Assembly: GCA_002771315.1 (NCBI GenBank) | Contig: PCSF01000078.1 | Coordinates: 1 to 7,184, forward strand | DNA from: Desulfobacterales bacterium CG23_combo_of_CG06-09_8_20_14_all_52_9 | Lineage (GTDB): Bacteria; Desulfobacterota; Desulfobacteria; Desulfobacterales; UBA2156 | Direction: 5' to 3' | Length of the DNA: 7,184 bases | Shown here: in pieces, positions 1 through 6,094 of the stretch | How positions within the stretch are numbered: position 1 is the first letter of the stretch | How the letters are laid out: every line of letters starts with the position of its first letter | Position numbers and translations under genes: made by a program | Notes under the pieces: generated by a model | Told to the model about the DNA's origin: nothing | What the model saw: the letters and a program-made list of their open reading frames with translations, nothing else | The model's database searches: none

Positions 1-258
1 TCTCTCTTGGAAACCGCCGGGAAAATGCTGGTGGTATCCCAGTTCACCCTATACGGCGACTGCCGGAAAGGGAGACGTCCGTCTTTTATCTCCGCCGCTG
101 CCCCGGATTACGCCGAGCCGCTCTATCTCCATTTTGTCGAATCGGTCCGCAAGGCGGGTATCAACGTTGAAACCGGTCGGTTTCAGGCGAAAATGGAGGT
201 TGCCTTGACCAACGACGGTCCGGTCACCCTGCTCCTCGAGAGCCATGAATGCGTTTGA
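1..258 (+). CDS. dtd: D-aminoacyl-tRNA deacylase, 3' part (5' end outside window)
   Basis: Dtd hydrolyses D-amino acids, and glycine mischarged on tRNA-Ala, from tRNA in the cytoplasm, so it proofreads chirality for translation. The window holds the last 85 residues in an open frame that runs off the left edge; the family is usually about 145-150 residues, so roughly the first 60-65 are missing. The SQFTLY motif followed by CRKGRRPSF is visible at the start, and the NDGPVT segment near the C terminus matches the family's conserved NxGPVT motif; together these line the active site of the dimeric enzyme. The protein ends normally in TGA, so it is cut by the window and not broken. dacB starts 11 bases downstream on the same strand, suggesting co-transcription. 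The identification is firm; the true start cannot be seen. Confidence 0.95.
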   Translation, partial: SLLETAGKMLVVSQFTLYGDCRKGRRPSFISAAAPDYAEPLYLHFVESVRKAGINVETGRFQAKMEVALTNDGPVTLLLESHECV

Positions 259-269
259 GACTTTGAATT

Positions 270-1487
270 ATGAAACCTTGGAAGCATTTAAAACGAATGG
301 GCCTTCCCCTCGCCTTTTATTTTCTTTATTTTCTATATTTTTTGACATCAGAAAACCTTTACGCGGCTTCCCTGTCCGGTCTTGACCCGCTGATCGGAAA
401 ACAGGATGCCGTTTTGGTGGCCGATAATCAGGGAAATATCCTTTTTTCCAAGCACGAAAACACTCCTTTAATCCCGGCCTCCACGCTGAAAATCCTGACT
501 GCAGTCTTGGCGTTGAGCCATCTGGGATCCGATTATCGCTTTCATACGGATTTTTATCTGGATGACGGAAACCGGCTCATAGCTCAAGGGTTCGGTGATC
601 CATTGCTGGTATCCGAATCCCTGTCGGCCATTGCCAAAACTCTGGCAAATCAATTCCGGTCCATCCACGGCATTATCCTGGACGACACCCATTTTGCGAA
701 GCCCCTGGAGATTCCGGGCATATCCGACTCCTTTGAACCCTACGACGCCCCCAACGGGGCACTGTGCGTCAATTTCAATACGGTTTTCTTTCAGCGGGCC
801 GGATCCCGATTCGTCAGCGCCGAACCCAAGACTCCCCTTTTACCGATGGTAATGAGCCGGATCCTGAATTCCCGCATGGACCAAGGGAGGATTGTCCTTT
901 CTAATAAACAGGGCGAAGCCACCCTTTATGCCGGCCAAATGCTGCGCCATTTCTTGGAAAAAGAAGGGATCACCGTCACCGGAAAGGTTGAGACAGGTCG
1001 AGCGGATCCGGCCCAAAACCGCCTAATCCTGCGATATGTCTCCGAGCACAGACTCTCGGAAGTCGTCGAAAAGCTGTTGGAACACTCCAACAATTTCATC
1101 GCCAACCAGCTATTAATTAGCGTCGGAGTAAAGGTTTATGGGCCTCCGGGAACCTTAGAGAAGGGTGTTCGGGCTGCGATGAGCGATGCCGAAAAGGTTC
1201 TGAAAACCAATGGTATTCAGATTGTGGAGGGCTCTGGAATTTCTCGGGAGAATCGCATGACGGTTCTGGCCATGCACCGGGTCCTGAATGCTTTCATTTC
1301 CCACAGACACTTGATGGGTTTCAAAAACGGCGTTTTTTACAAAACCGGAACCCTCGACGGCGTTCGAACTCTTGCAGGCTACATCGAAACACGTCCGGAA
1401 CGGATTTACCCTTTTGCGATCTTCATCAACACCCCCGGTAAAACAGCCGACGATATTTTAATGAAGATCCGGACAAGTCTTCCCTAA
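270..1487 (+). CDS. dacB: D-alanyl-D-alanine carboxypeptidase/endopeptidase, PBP4 (DacB) type, peptidase family S13
   Basis: This is a periplasmic penicillin-binding protein that trims the terminal D-Ala from peptidoglycan stem peptides and may cleave cross-links. All three active-site motifs of the S13 family are present: SxxK as STLK at residues 71-74 (nucleophile Ser71), SxN as SNN at 273-275, and KTG at 358-360. The GSGISREN stretch near 321-328 corresponds to the family's GSGLSR motif. Residues 1-33 form a signal peptide with basic residues (KPWKHLKR), a long aromatic hydrophobic core and a likely cleavage near YAA-S. At 405 residues it is shorter than E. coli PBP4 (about 477), and the gap between SxxK and SxN is also shorter, so the inserted accessory domains are probably reduced. 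The ATG start has only a weak upstream GAG; translation may be coupled to dtd. The gene ends tail-to-tail with folE2, their stop codons overlapping. Confidence 0.93.
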   Translation: MKPWKHLKRMGLPLAFYFLYFLYFLTSENLYAASLSGLDPLIGKQDAVLVADNQGNILFSKHENTPLIPASTLKILTAVLALSHLGSDYRFHTDFYLDDGNRLIAQGFGDPLLVSESLSAIAKTLANQFRSIHGIILDDTHFAKPLEIPGISDSFEPYDAPNGALCVNFNTVFFQRAGSRFVSAEPKTPLLPMVMSRILNSRMDQGRIVLSNKQGEATLYAGQMLRHFLEKEGITVTGKVETGRADPAQNRLILRYVSEHRLSEVVEKLLEHSNNFIANQLLISVGVKVYGPPGTLEKGVRAAMSDAEKVLKTNGIQIVEGSGISRENRMTVLAMHRVLNAFISHRHLMGFKNGVFYKTGTLDGVRTLAGYIETRPERIYPFAIFINTPGKTADDILMKIRTSLP

Positions 1488-2269
1488 AGCGTTGTCATCT
1501 TGTTTCGGATGATGTGAGCGTAAGCGCTGTGGTTGTGAATGGACTCGAAATTTTCCGCGCTGACGGAAAACCAGGTGATGTTGGTATCGGAAATAAGCCT
1601 TTTAGCGATGTCTCTGACGATGTCTTCCACAAATTTGGCATTGGTGTATCCCCTCTCGGTGACCTCCTTTTCGTCCACTCGTTTCAATACCGAATAGACG
1701 TCGCATGAGGATGATGCCTCGACGAGCTCGATCATGTCTTCCAGCCAGATGAATTTTTTGAATCGGGTCTCCAGCCGGACCTCTCCTCTCTGATTGTGGG
1801 CTCCGACGTCACTAATCTCCTTTGAGCAGGGGCATACGGATGTGATGGGGACAATCACCTCCGAAACCAGATCTACTTTTCCGTTTGAATCACTCGATCC
1901 AAGGATCCGGCAGTTGTAGTCCATCAACCCCGCGGAATGACTTACCGGCGCCAGCTTCTCAATAAAGTAAGGGAAGGCCATTTCAATGGTTGCCGACGCG
2001 GCGTTGAGGTGCTCTTTCATCTTTTCCAGGGTTTCCGAAAAAGTGCGTAGAGAGACTTCGGGACGAAGGGTATGCAGGATTTCCACGAAACGGCTCATGT
2101 GGGTGCCTCGGATTCGGTGGGGAAGATCCACGTACATATTGATGGTAGCCACCGTGTGCTGGAATCCATCCCTCCGATCCCGGACCGTGATGGGGTATCT
2201 CAAATTTTTGATTCCCACCTTGTCGATGGGAATGTTTCGGTCATCCCGTTGGTTTTGAATATCAATCAT
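1484..2269 (-). CDS. folE2: GTP cyclohydrolase IB (FolE2/MptA-like)
   Basis: FolE2 converts GTP to 7,8-dihydroneopterin triphosphate, the first step of tetrahydrofolate (and, through the same product, queuosine) synthesis. It replaces the unrelated zinc enzyme FolE. The 261-residue protein opens with the typical DIQNQRDDRNIPIDKVGI segment. It carries the conserved ITSVCPCSKEIS block (Cys146 and Cys148), the following AHNQRG (His158), and ESIHNHSAY near the C terminus (His245, His247), which supply metal-binding and catalytic residues in this family. I chose ATG at 2269 because the family's conserved sequence begins there; the frame stays open to an ATG at 2314, but that would overlap the ttcA-like gene and add 15 unconserved residues. 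The ATG lies 4 bases past the ttcA-like stop and has no clear Shine-Dalgarno, suggesting translational coupling. The stop is TAG, overlapping the TAA of dacB on the other strand. Confidence 0.95.
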   Translation of the reverse strand: MIDIQNQRDDRNIPIDKVGIKNLRYPITVRDRRDGFQHTVATINMYVDLPHRIRGTHMSRFVEILHTLRPEVSLRTFSETLEKMKEHLNAASATIEMAFPYFIEKLAPVSHSAGLMDYNCRILGSSDSNGKVDLVSEVIVPITSVCPCSKEISDVGAHNQRGEVRLETRFKKFIWLEDMIELVEASSSCDVYSVLKRVDEKEVTERGYTNAKFVEDIVRDIAKRLISDTNITWFSVSAENFESIHNHSAYAHIIRNKMTTL

Positions 2270-2273
2270 GAAA

Positions 2274-3011
2274 TCACGTAAAAAGGTATTCCGGCCTGAC
2301 CCGGTGCAAGGCATGAAAAAGATTCCCCTTGATTTTCCGATTTTTTTGGCTCATCTGATCCAAAAACGATTTGATCTCACTGCGTTTTGAAAAACCCGCC
2401 GTGGGGCAGGGGTTTTGGAATATAGGAAAAGAGGCTTCTTTCGCAAACCGACGGATAAGGGTTTCATCCACGTATACCAAGGGCCGGATCAGGGTGAACT
2501 TCCCGTCGAAGAAGGTTTGAACCGGGAGCATGGTGCTGATTTCGCCGGCATAGAACATATTCAGAAGGAGTGTGGTGATGACGTCATCCTTGGTATGTCC
2601 TAAAGCCAGCTTATTGCAACCCAGTGCGTTCATCAGTTCAAAAAGTCTTTTTCGGCGCAACCGGGCGCATAAGAAGCAGGGATTCTCCCGGTTTTGAGGG
2701 CTGTGTCCCCTGACACCGTGATCCGATCGATCCAGGTAAAACGGGTATTCCTGTTTTTCGCAATACGCCTTGAGGGCCTCTGAAAATCCGCCGTCAAACC
2801 CCGGATCTACGTGGATGCCGATCAGTTCGTAATGAACCGGGACCCGGCTTTGCCGTTCCCGTAATATCCGCATCAGGCAGAGGCTGTCTTTGCCCCCTGA
2901 AAGTCCGATAGCGATCCGGTCCCCCTCTTCGATCATTCGGTATCGGTGCAACGCCTTTCCAAGAAAACGGTTGACGGTTTTATAGGTATAGGTATGGTTA
3001 CGTCGGTTCAC
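2274..3011 (-). CDS. ttcA: TtcA-like PP-loop ATPase, probable tRNA 2-thiocytidine (C32) thiolase
   Basis: TtcA-family enzymes adenylate a tRNA base and replace its oxygen with sulfur, using an Fe-S cluster held by three cysteines. The 245-residue protein shows the PP-loop SGGKDS at 38-43, preceded by the usual MIEEGDRIAIGL strand. It has a CxxC pair (Cys112, Cys115) in PCFLCARLRRKR, then GHTKDD at 138-143, and a third cysteine (Cys202) in NPCPTAG. That is the three-cysteine layout of TtcA. It is shorter than E. coli TtcA (about 311), lacking terminal extensions, so the exact base modified is less certain than the chemistry; TtuA/Ncs6 relatives are the main alternative but would show extra zinc-finger cysteines, which are absent. 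The start is GTG at 3011, the first start codon after the in-frame rpoZ stop; it has no clear ribosome-binding site. folE2 follows 4 bases later. Confidence 0.82.
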   Translation of the reverse strand: MNRRNHTYTYKTVNRFLGKALHRYRMIEEGDRIAIGLSGGKDSLCLMRILRERQSRVPVHYELIGIHVDPGFDGGFSEALKAYCEKQEYPFYLDRSDHGVRGHSPQNRENPCFLCARLRRKRLFELMNALGCNKLALGHTKDDVITTLLLNMFYAGEISTMLPVQTFFDGKFTLIRPLVYVDETLIRRFAKEASFPIFQNPCPTAGFSKRSEIKSFLDQMSQKNRKIKGNLFHALHRVRPEYLFT

Positions 3012-3032
3012 GATGGTCGGATATAGGGACGG

Positions 3033-3242
3033 CTATGCCTGGCCCGTCTTCTCGTCTTCTTTGAGGACTACTTTTCCGGCCGCAATTTCCCTGAGAGCCA
3101 CGACAATGTCCTCGTTTTTCGGAGAACTGACCAAATACTCCGATCCCTCCCGGATCTGTCGGACCCGCTTTGCCGTCATGTGCACGAGCAGAAACCGACT
3201 CTTGACCCGCTTCAGGCAATCTTCAATGGTAATTCTTGCCAA
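3033..3242 (-). CDS. rpoZ: DNA-directed RNA polymerase omega subunit
   Basis: Omega helps fold and hold the beta-prime subunit during RNA polymerase assembly. The product is 69 residues, short compared with E. coli omega (91) but containing the whole conserved core. It begins MARITIEDCLKRVKSRF, continues with a VHMTAKRVRQIREG helix, and ends with a KNEDIVVALREIAAGK segment followed by a charged tail. The start is TTG at 3242, chosen because the family's conserved N terminus begins exactly there and a strong GGAGGTG ribosome-binding site lies just upstream. The stop is TAG. The gene stands between the repeat block on its upstream side and the ttcA-like gene 21 bases downstream, and probably heads an rpoZ-ttcA-folE2 unit. 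greA, another RNA polymerase partner, is the next gene upstream beyond the repeats. Confidence 0.94.
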   Translation of the reverse strand: MARITIEDCLKRVKSRFLLVHMTAKRVRQIREGSEYLVSSPKNEDIVVALREIAAGKVVLKEDEKTGQA

Positions 3243-3247
3243 GATTT

Positions 3248-3254
3248 CACCTCC
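3248..3254 (-). promoter_or_regulatory. Ribosome-binding site fixing the TTG start of rpoZ
   Basis: The minus strand reads GGAGGTG here, a near-perfect Shine-Dalgarno, with seven bases between GGAGG and the TTG codon at 3242-3240. No ATG or GTG start lies in frame at a comparable spacing, so the site supports TTG as the true start. Confidence 0.85.
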
Positions 3255-3269
3255 GTTATCTCATCTAAA

Positions 3270-3428
3270 TTTGATGGCTTCGTAAAAAGTTCAATTTCTG
3301 CGTTGCGCTTCATCCCGTTGCGATTTCGACGTACGATAAGTACGCCTCATCACACGGGATTCGCGACGCCTTGAACTTGATCTTTTTGCTTTGCCATCCC
3401 AAATTTGAGTTTTTACGATTTCATCAAA
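3270..3428. repeat. Palindromic intergenic repeat, copy 1 (about 159 bp)
   Basis: This long imperfect inverted repeat has ends that match each other as reverse complements: TTTGATGGCTTCGTAAAAAG on the left, and on the right a sequence whose complement reads TTTGATGAAATCGTAAAAAC. Inside, ATCCCG (3312-3317) pairs with CGGGAT (3355-3360), and the centre is CGTAC-gataa-GTACG (3330-3344). The whole block could fold into a cruciform or, in RNA, a long hairpin. It has no credible reading frame. It resembles a MITE or a REP/BIME-like element that depends on a transposase encoded elsewhere. It lies between greA and rpoZ and would be transcribed if the two are joined, so it could slow or end transcription from greA or stabilise its 3' end. 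That role is inference. Similar ends occur, as far as I recall, in Desulfobacteraceae genomes. Confidence 0.85.
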
Positions 3429-3652
3429 ATTGATGGCTTCGTAAAAAGTCCATCTGTCCCACCGAAGGCGGGATTGCACTGCATCCCCTGCCCGGTTGAA
3501 TGCCGCTTTGTGGCCCTGCTTCGCAGGATTCAACCGGGTAAATCATTGCGGCGTACCTAAAAGCACGCCTCATTCCTCAGGATTTGCGCGCCTTGCAGCT
3601 GAAGCTTTTTACCTTGCCATCCCAATTTTGAGTTTTTATGATTTCATCTAGA
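3429..3652. repeat. Palindromic intergenic repeat, copy 2 (about 224 bp, with nested insert)
   Basis: This is a second, diverged member of the same family, placed directly after copy 1 in the same orientation. It shares the left end TTGATGGCTTCGTAAAAAGT, the inner GCGTAC...ACGCCTCAT core (around 3552-3572), the TTTGCCATCCCAAATTTGAG-like stretch (here CTTGCCATCCC then AATTTTGAG) and the right end TTTTTATGATTTCATC. It is about 65 bases longer than copy 1, mainly because of an inserted hairpin-forming stretch on its left side. A smaller hairpin, TCCCaCC-gaa-GGcGGGA, occupies 3457-3473. The right end touches the stop codon of greA, so the element forms the entire 3' flank of that gene. No gene is supported here; short open frames crossing it are by-products of the palindrome. 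Confidence 0.82.
3491..3538. repeat. Nested hairpin insert inside repeat copy 2
   Basis: A perfect 11-base inverted repeat, CCCGGTTGAAT (3491-3501) and ATTCAACCGGG (3528-3538), encloses 26 bases. A second small stem, CCTGC-ttc-GCAGG (3515-3527), abuts the right arm. Copy 1 has nothing equivalent at the aligned position (after CATCCC at 3311-3316), so this looks like an insertion into an older repeat or an alternative module of the family. Confidence 0.75.
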
Positions 3653-3654
3653 AT

Positions 3655-4122
3655 TTACAGAATCTCCATCAGTTCATAGCAGCGTCGGCCACCGGGGGTG
3701 TGCACATCGATTTCACTGCCCGGTTTCTTCCCGACAAGGGCTTTCCCCAAAGGAGACAGAATGGAAATCCGTCCCTTTTCCACATTCGATTCATCGGGCC
3801 CCACCAACTGATAAGAAACCTGTTCGCCGGTATCGCTGTTTTCCAGGACGACGGTGGATCCGAAAACCGCCCGATCCTTCGGCAGATTTATCGGCTCAAT
3901 AATGTCCGCGTGGGCCAGCTTGTATTGCAATTCGCTCATACGGCGTTCGAGAAACCCTTGTCGATCCTTGGCCGCTTCATATTCCGCATTTTCGGTCAGG
4001 TCTCCATGCCCACGGGCTTCCTCAATAGCTTCAATATTTTTCGGCCGCTCCACGGAACGCAGATGTTCCAATTCTTTTTTCAAGGCCTCGTATCCGTTGT
4101 GAGTGATGGGAATTCTTTCCAA
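3655..4122 (-). CDS. greA: Transcription elongation factor GreA
   Basis: GreA enters the secondary channel of RNA polymerase and stimulates cleavage of backtracked RNA so that stalled complexes can resume. The 155-residue product matches the usual length of about 158. It has an N-terminal coiled coil (about residues 10-75) carrying the acidic tip GDLTENAEY at 40-48, whose Asp41 and Glu44 are the functional residues of the family. A C-terminal FKBP-like domain ends in SPLGKALVGKKPGSEIDV and a final YELMEIL. The start is TTG at 4122: conserved sequence begins MERIPIT, and a GAGGAG site sits seven bases upstream. The frame stays open further upstream, but that extension lies inside asd and is not GreA-like. 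The gene is 11 bases after asd, so the two are very probably co-transcribed; the palindromic repeat block follows immediately. Confidence 0.95.
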   Translation of the reverse strand: MERIPITHNGYEALKKELEHLRSVERPKNIEAIEEARGHGDLTENAEYEAAKDRQGFLERRMSELQYKLAHADIIEPINLPKDRAVFGSTVVLENSDTGEQVSYQLVGPDESNVEKGRISILSPLGKALVGKKPGSEIDVHTPGGRRCYELMEIL

Positions 4123-4129
4123 TGCGCAT

Positions 4130-4135
4130 CTCCTC
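4130..4135 (-). promoter_or_regulatory. Ribosome-binding site fixing the TTG start of greA
   Basis: The minus strand reads GAGGAG with a seven-base gap to the TTG codon at 4122-4120. It overlaps the TGA stop of asd (4134-4136), so a ribosome finishing asd would uncover it or reinitiate there. An ATG within the gap is in another frame with no GreA-like product. Confidence 0.8.
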
Positions 4136-5156
4136 ACAAGTATTTGTCGGCCAAGATTTCGGCAATCTGGACCGCATTGGTGGCAGCGCCCTTGCGGATA
4201 TTGTCGGCGACCACCCACATGTTGATTCCGTTTTCAATCGATTCGTCCTTTCGGATGCGACCCACCAGGGTCAGATCCTGACCGGCGGCATCGATGGGCA
4301 TGGGGTATCTATTCTGGGAAGGGTCATCCACCACTTTTACGCCCGGGGCATTTTGCAGAATGGATCTCACCGCATCCGGGGATACGGGTTCGGCTGTCTC
4401 GATATTGACGGACTCACCGTGTCCGAAAAAAACCGGAACGCGAATGGTTGTGGCCGTCACCCCGATTGAGCGATCCTCCATGATTTTATGCGTTTCATGC
4501 ACCATCTTCATCTCTTCTTTGGTGTATCCGTTTTCCAGAAAAACGTCGATATGCGGCAAACAGTTGAAGGCGATGCGATGGGGATAGACCTCCCGCTTAA
4601 CATCCAAAAAGTGGATCATGGCCCGGGTTTGATCAAAAAGTTCGTGGATGGCCTTGTTGCCGGTTCCGGATACGGCCTGATACGTGGAAACCACGATCCG
4701 TTTGATCCTGAAACGCCGGTGAATCGGATTCAGGGCCACCACCATCTGAATGGTGGAACAGTTGGGGTTGGCAATGATCCCTTTCCGGGTATAGTCTGCC
4801 ACGGCATGGGGGTTGACCTCGGGGATCACCAGCGGCACATCCGGGTCCATCCGCCACGCACTCGAATTATCGATGACGACGCAGCCATCCTTTGCCGCAT
4901 GAGGAGCAAAACGGGTGCTGGTCCCCCCGCCGGCCGAAAACAGGGCGATGTCAATGCCCTTAAAGGAGTCTTCTTTGAGTTCTTCCACAGGGATGGCTTC
5001 TCCTTTGAACCTCACCATTCTACCCGCGGACCGTTTGGACGCCAGGGCTTTTAGTGATTTAACCGGAAATTTTCTTTCTTCCAGGCATCGAATCATCTGG
5101 TCTCCCACTGCGCCGGTAGCCCCAGCTACCGCTACATGAAACGCTTTTGCCGTCAT
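4134..5156 (-). CDS. asd: Aspartate-semialdehyde dehydrogenase
   Basis: Asd reduces aspartyl-4-phosphate to aspartate semialdehyde with NADPH in the cytoplasm. This is the branch point to lysine and diaminopimelate (peptidoglycan), methionine and threonine. The 340-residue product has the N-terminal nucleotide-binding loop GATGAVG at 12-18, IDNSSAWRM at 95-103, the catalytic cysteine in NPNCSTIQM (Cys133), STYQAVSGTG at 157-166, and the RVPVFFGHGES segment whose His246 is the probable acid/base catalyst. Length fits the family. I chose ATG at 5156, behind a GGGTGGGAAG purine-rich stretch; a TTG eight codons upstream (5180) is open but less likely. pssA ends 146 bases upstream with no clear terminator; greA follows 11 bases downstream. 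Confidence 0.96.
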   Translation of the reverse strand: MTAKAFHVAVAGATGAVGDQMIRCLEERKFPVKSLKALASKRSAGRMVRFKGEAIPVEELKEDSFKGIDIALFSAGGGTSTRFAPHAAKDGCVVIDNSSAWRMDPDVPLVIPEVNPHAVADYTRKGIIANPNCSTIQMVVALNPIHRRFRIKRIVVSTYQAVSGTGNKAIHELFDQTRAMIHFLDVKREVYPHRIAFNCLPHIDVFLENGYTKEEMKMVHETHKIMEDRSIGVTATTIRVPVFFGHGESVNIETAEPVSPDAVRSILQNAPGVKVVDDPSQNRYPMPIDAAGQDLTLVGRIRKDESIENGINMWVVADNIRKGAATNAVQIAEILADKYL

Positions 5157-5302
5157 ATCTTCCCACCCTTTTTTACCCAATCACTGAAAATGCCCCGATT
5201 GTTCAGGCATGCCCGACTGTGACTCAATTGAATTAAACCTGTTACACTTTTCTTGGCATTTGCATTGTCGTGGAGGCGCCACACGATGTTTGAACGTCGA
5301 TA

Positions 5303-6094
5303 TTATTTTTGATGGACCGGAAGGGCTTTTTCGTCGTCTTCCACCGGGAGCTCCAAGAGTTCGGATTTTGGTTTCAAGTGGAGACGGAAGGCGTTGAAAA
5401 GGCCCGACAGAATATATGCAGCCCCGATAGTAAACAGGGCGATGGAGGGCAATGCGGCGATGAAAATCATCAGCAAAATTGCTGCCACCAAGACATTGAA
5501 CTTCATTTTATGAAACAGTTCGACGTCCTTGAAAGTTTTAAACGGGATGGTACTCACCATTAAAAAAGAAAGGGAATACAACAGGATCAACATGGCCAAC
5601 GGGTATGGGGAAAAATCGATTCTGTGGAAAAGCAAAACAGTGGAAGCACTCATTCCGGCAGCGGCCGGAATGGGCAACCCGGTAAAATAGGGGGAACTGC
5701 TTTGTCCCTGCGCATTGAAACGGGCCAATCGCAATGCACCGCATGCCAGAAACAAGAATGCACCCAGCCATCCGATCCTTCCCAACGGTTTCAAAGCCCA
5801 CAGGTATATCATCAACCCCGGGGCAAGGCCGAAGGTCATCAAGTCTGCTAACGAATCGTATTCCATCCCAAACTTGCTATTCGTATTCGTGGCCCGAGCC
5901 ACTTTTCCGTCCATAATATCAAATATCACCCCCAAAAGGATAGCCACTGCCGCTGCTACGAACTTCTGATTGATTGCCGCAACGGCAGCATAAAAACCAA
6001 AAAAGAGATTAAATGAGGTCAACAGATTCGGGAGTACATAAATTCCTCGCCCCCGCCTGGTCCTGTCTTTTTTTATACGTTTTTTTCTTTTCAT
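5303..6094 (-). CDS. pssA: CDP-diacylglycerol--serine O-phosphatidyltransferase
   Basis: PssA joins CDP-diacylglycerol and serine to make phosphatidylserine in the inner membrane. The 263-residue protein carries the complete CDP-alcohol phosphotransferase signature: Asp59, Asp62-Gly63, Ala66-Arg67, then eight residues to Gly76, Asp80 and Asp84. These acidic residues bind the metal ions and the CDP moiety. A strongly basic N terminus (KRKKRIKKDRTRR) is followed by about seven or eight hydrophobic membrane segments and a short acidic C-terminal tail. This is the membrane-embedded type found in Bacillus and many other bacteria, not the peripheral E. coli type. The ATG overlaps the TGA of psd (ATGA, 6091-6094), with AGGA nine bases upstream, so translation is coupled. 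Its product is the substrate of psd, confirming the assignment to serine rather than glycerol phosphate or inositol. Confidence 0.94.
   Translation of the reverse strand: MKRKKRIKKDRTRRGRGIYVLPNLLTSFNLFFGFYAAVAAINQKFVAAAVAILLGVIFDIMDGKVARATNTNSKFGMEYDSLADLMTFGLAPGLMIYLWALKPLGRIGWLGAFLFLACGALRLARFNAQGQSSSPYFTGLPIPAAAGMSASTVLLFHRIDFSPYPLAMLILLYSLSFLMVSTIPFKTFKDVELFHKMKFNVLVAAILLMIFIAALPSIALFTIGAAYILSGLFNAFRLHLKPKSELLELPVEDDEKALPVHQK

Noticed and set aside
3257..3285. rpoZ promoter using TTTACG from the repeat edge as -35
   Set aside because: The base pattern 17 bases on (TGAGAT) is a poor -10, and the match is no better than expected in AT-rich sequence; it is not called as a feature.
3291..3533. 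80-residue open frame on the minus strand across the repeat block
   Set aside because: It lies wholly within the two palindromic elements, has no ribosome-binding site and no family resemblance; palindromic repeats readily leave accidental frames.
3700..4281. 193-residue open frame on the + strand opposite greA and asd
   Set aside because: It is antisense to two clearly identified genes, spans their boundary and shows no conserved motif; it reflects codon bias on the opposite strand.
4488..5054. 188-residue open frame on the + strand opposite asd
   Set aside because: The asd frame here carries all catalytic motifs; the opposite-strand product has low-complexity His/Gly/Asp-rich composition typical of a shadow frame.
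5233..5256. Seven-codon minus-strand frame upstream of asd (ATG CAA ATG CCA ...) as a leader peptide
   Set aside because: It has no run of regulatory codons such as Lys, Met or Thr, no ribosome-binding site, and no attenuator-like hairpin with a T-run after it.
5265..5290. Rho-independent terminator after pssA
   Set aside because: The CGTGTGGCGCCTCCACG stretch pairs only imperfectly and is not followed by a run of T on the minus strand.
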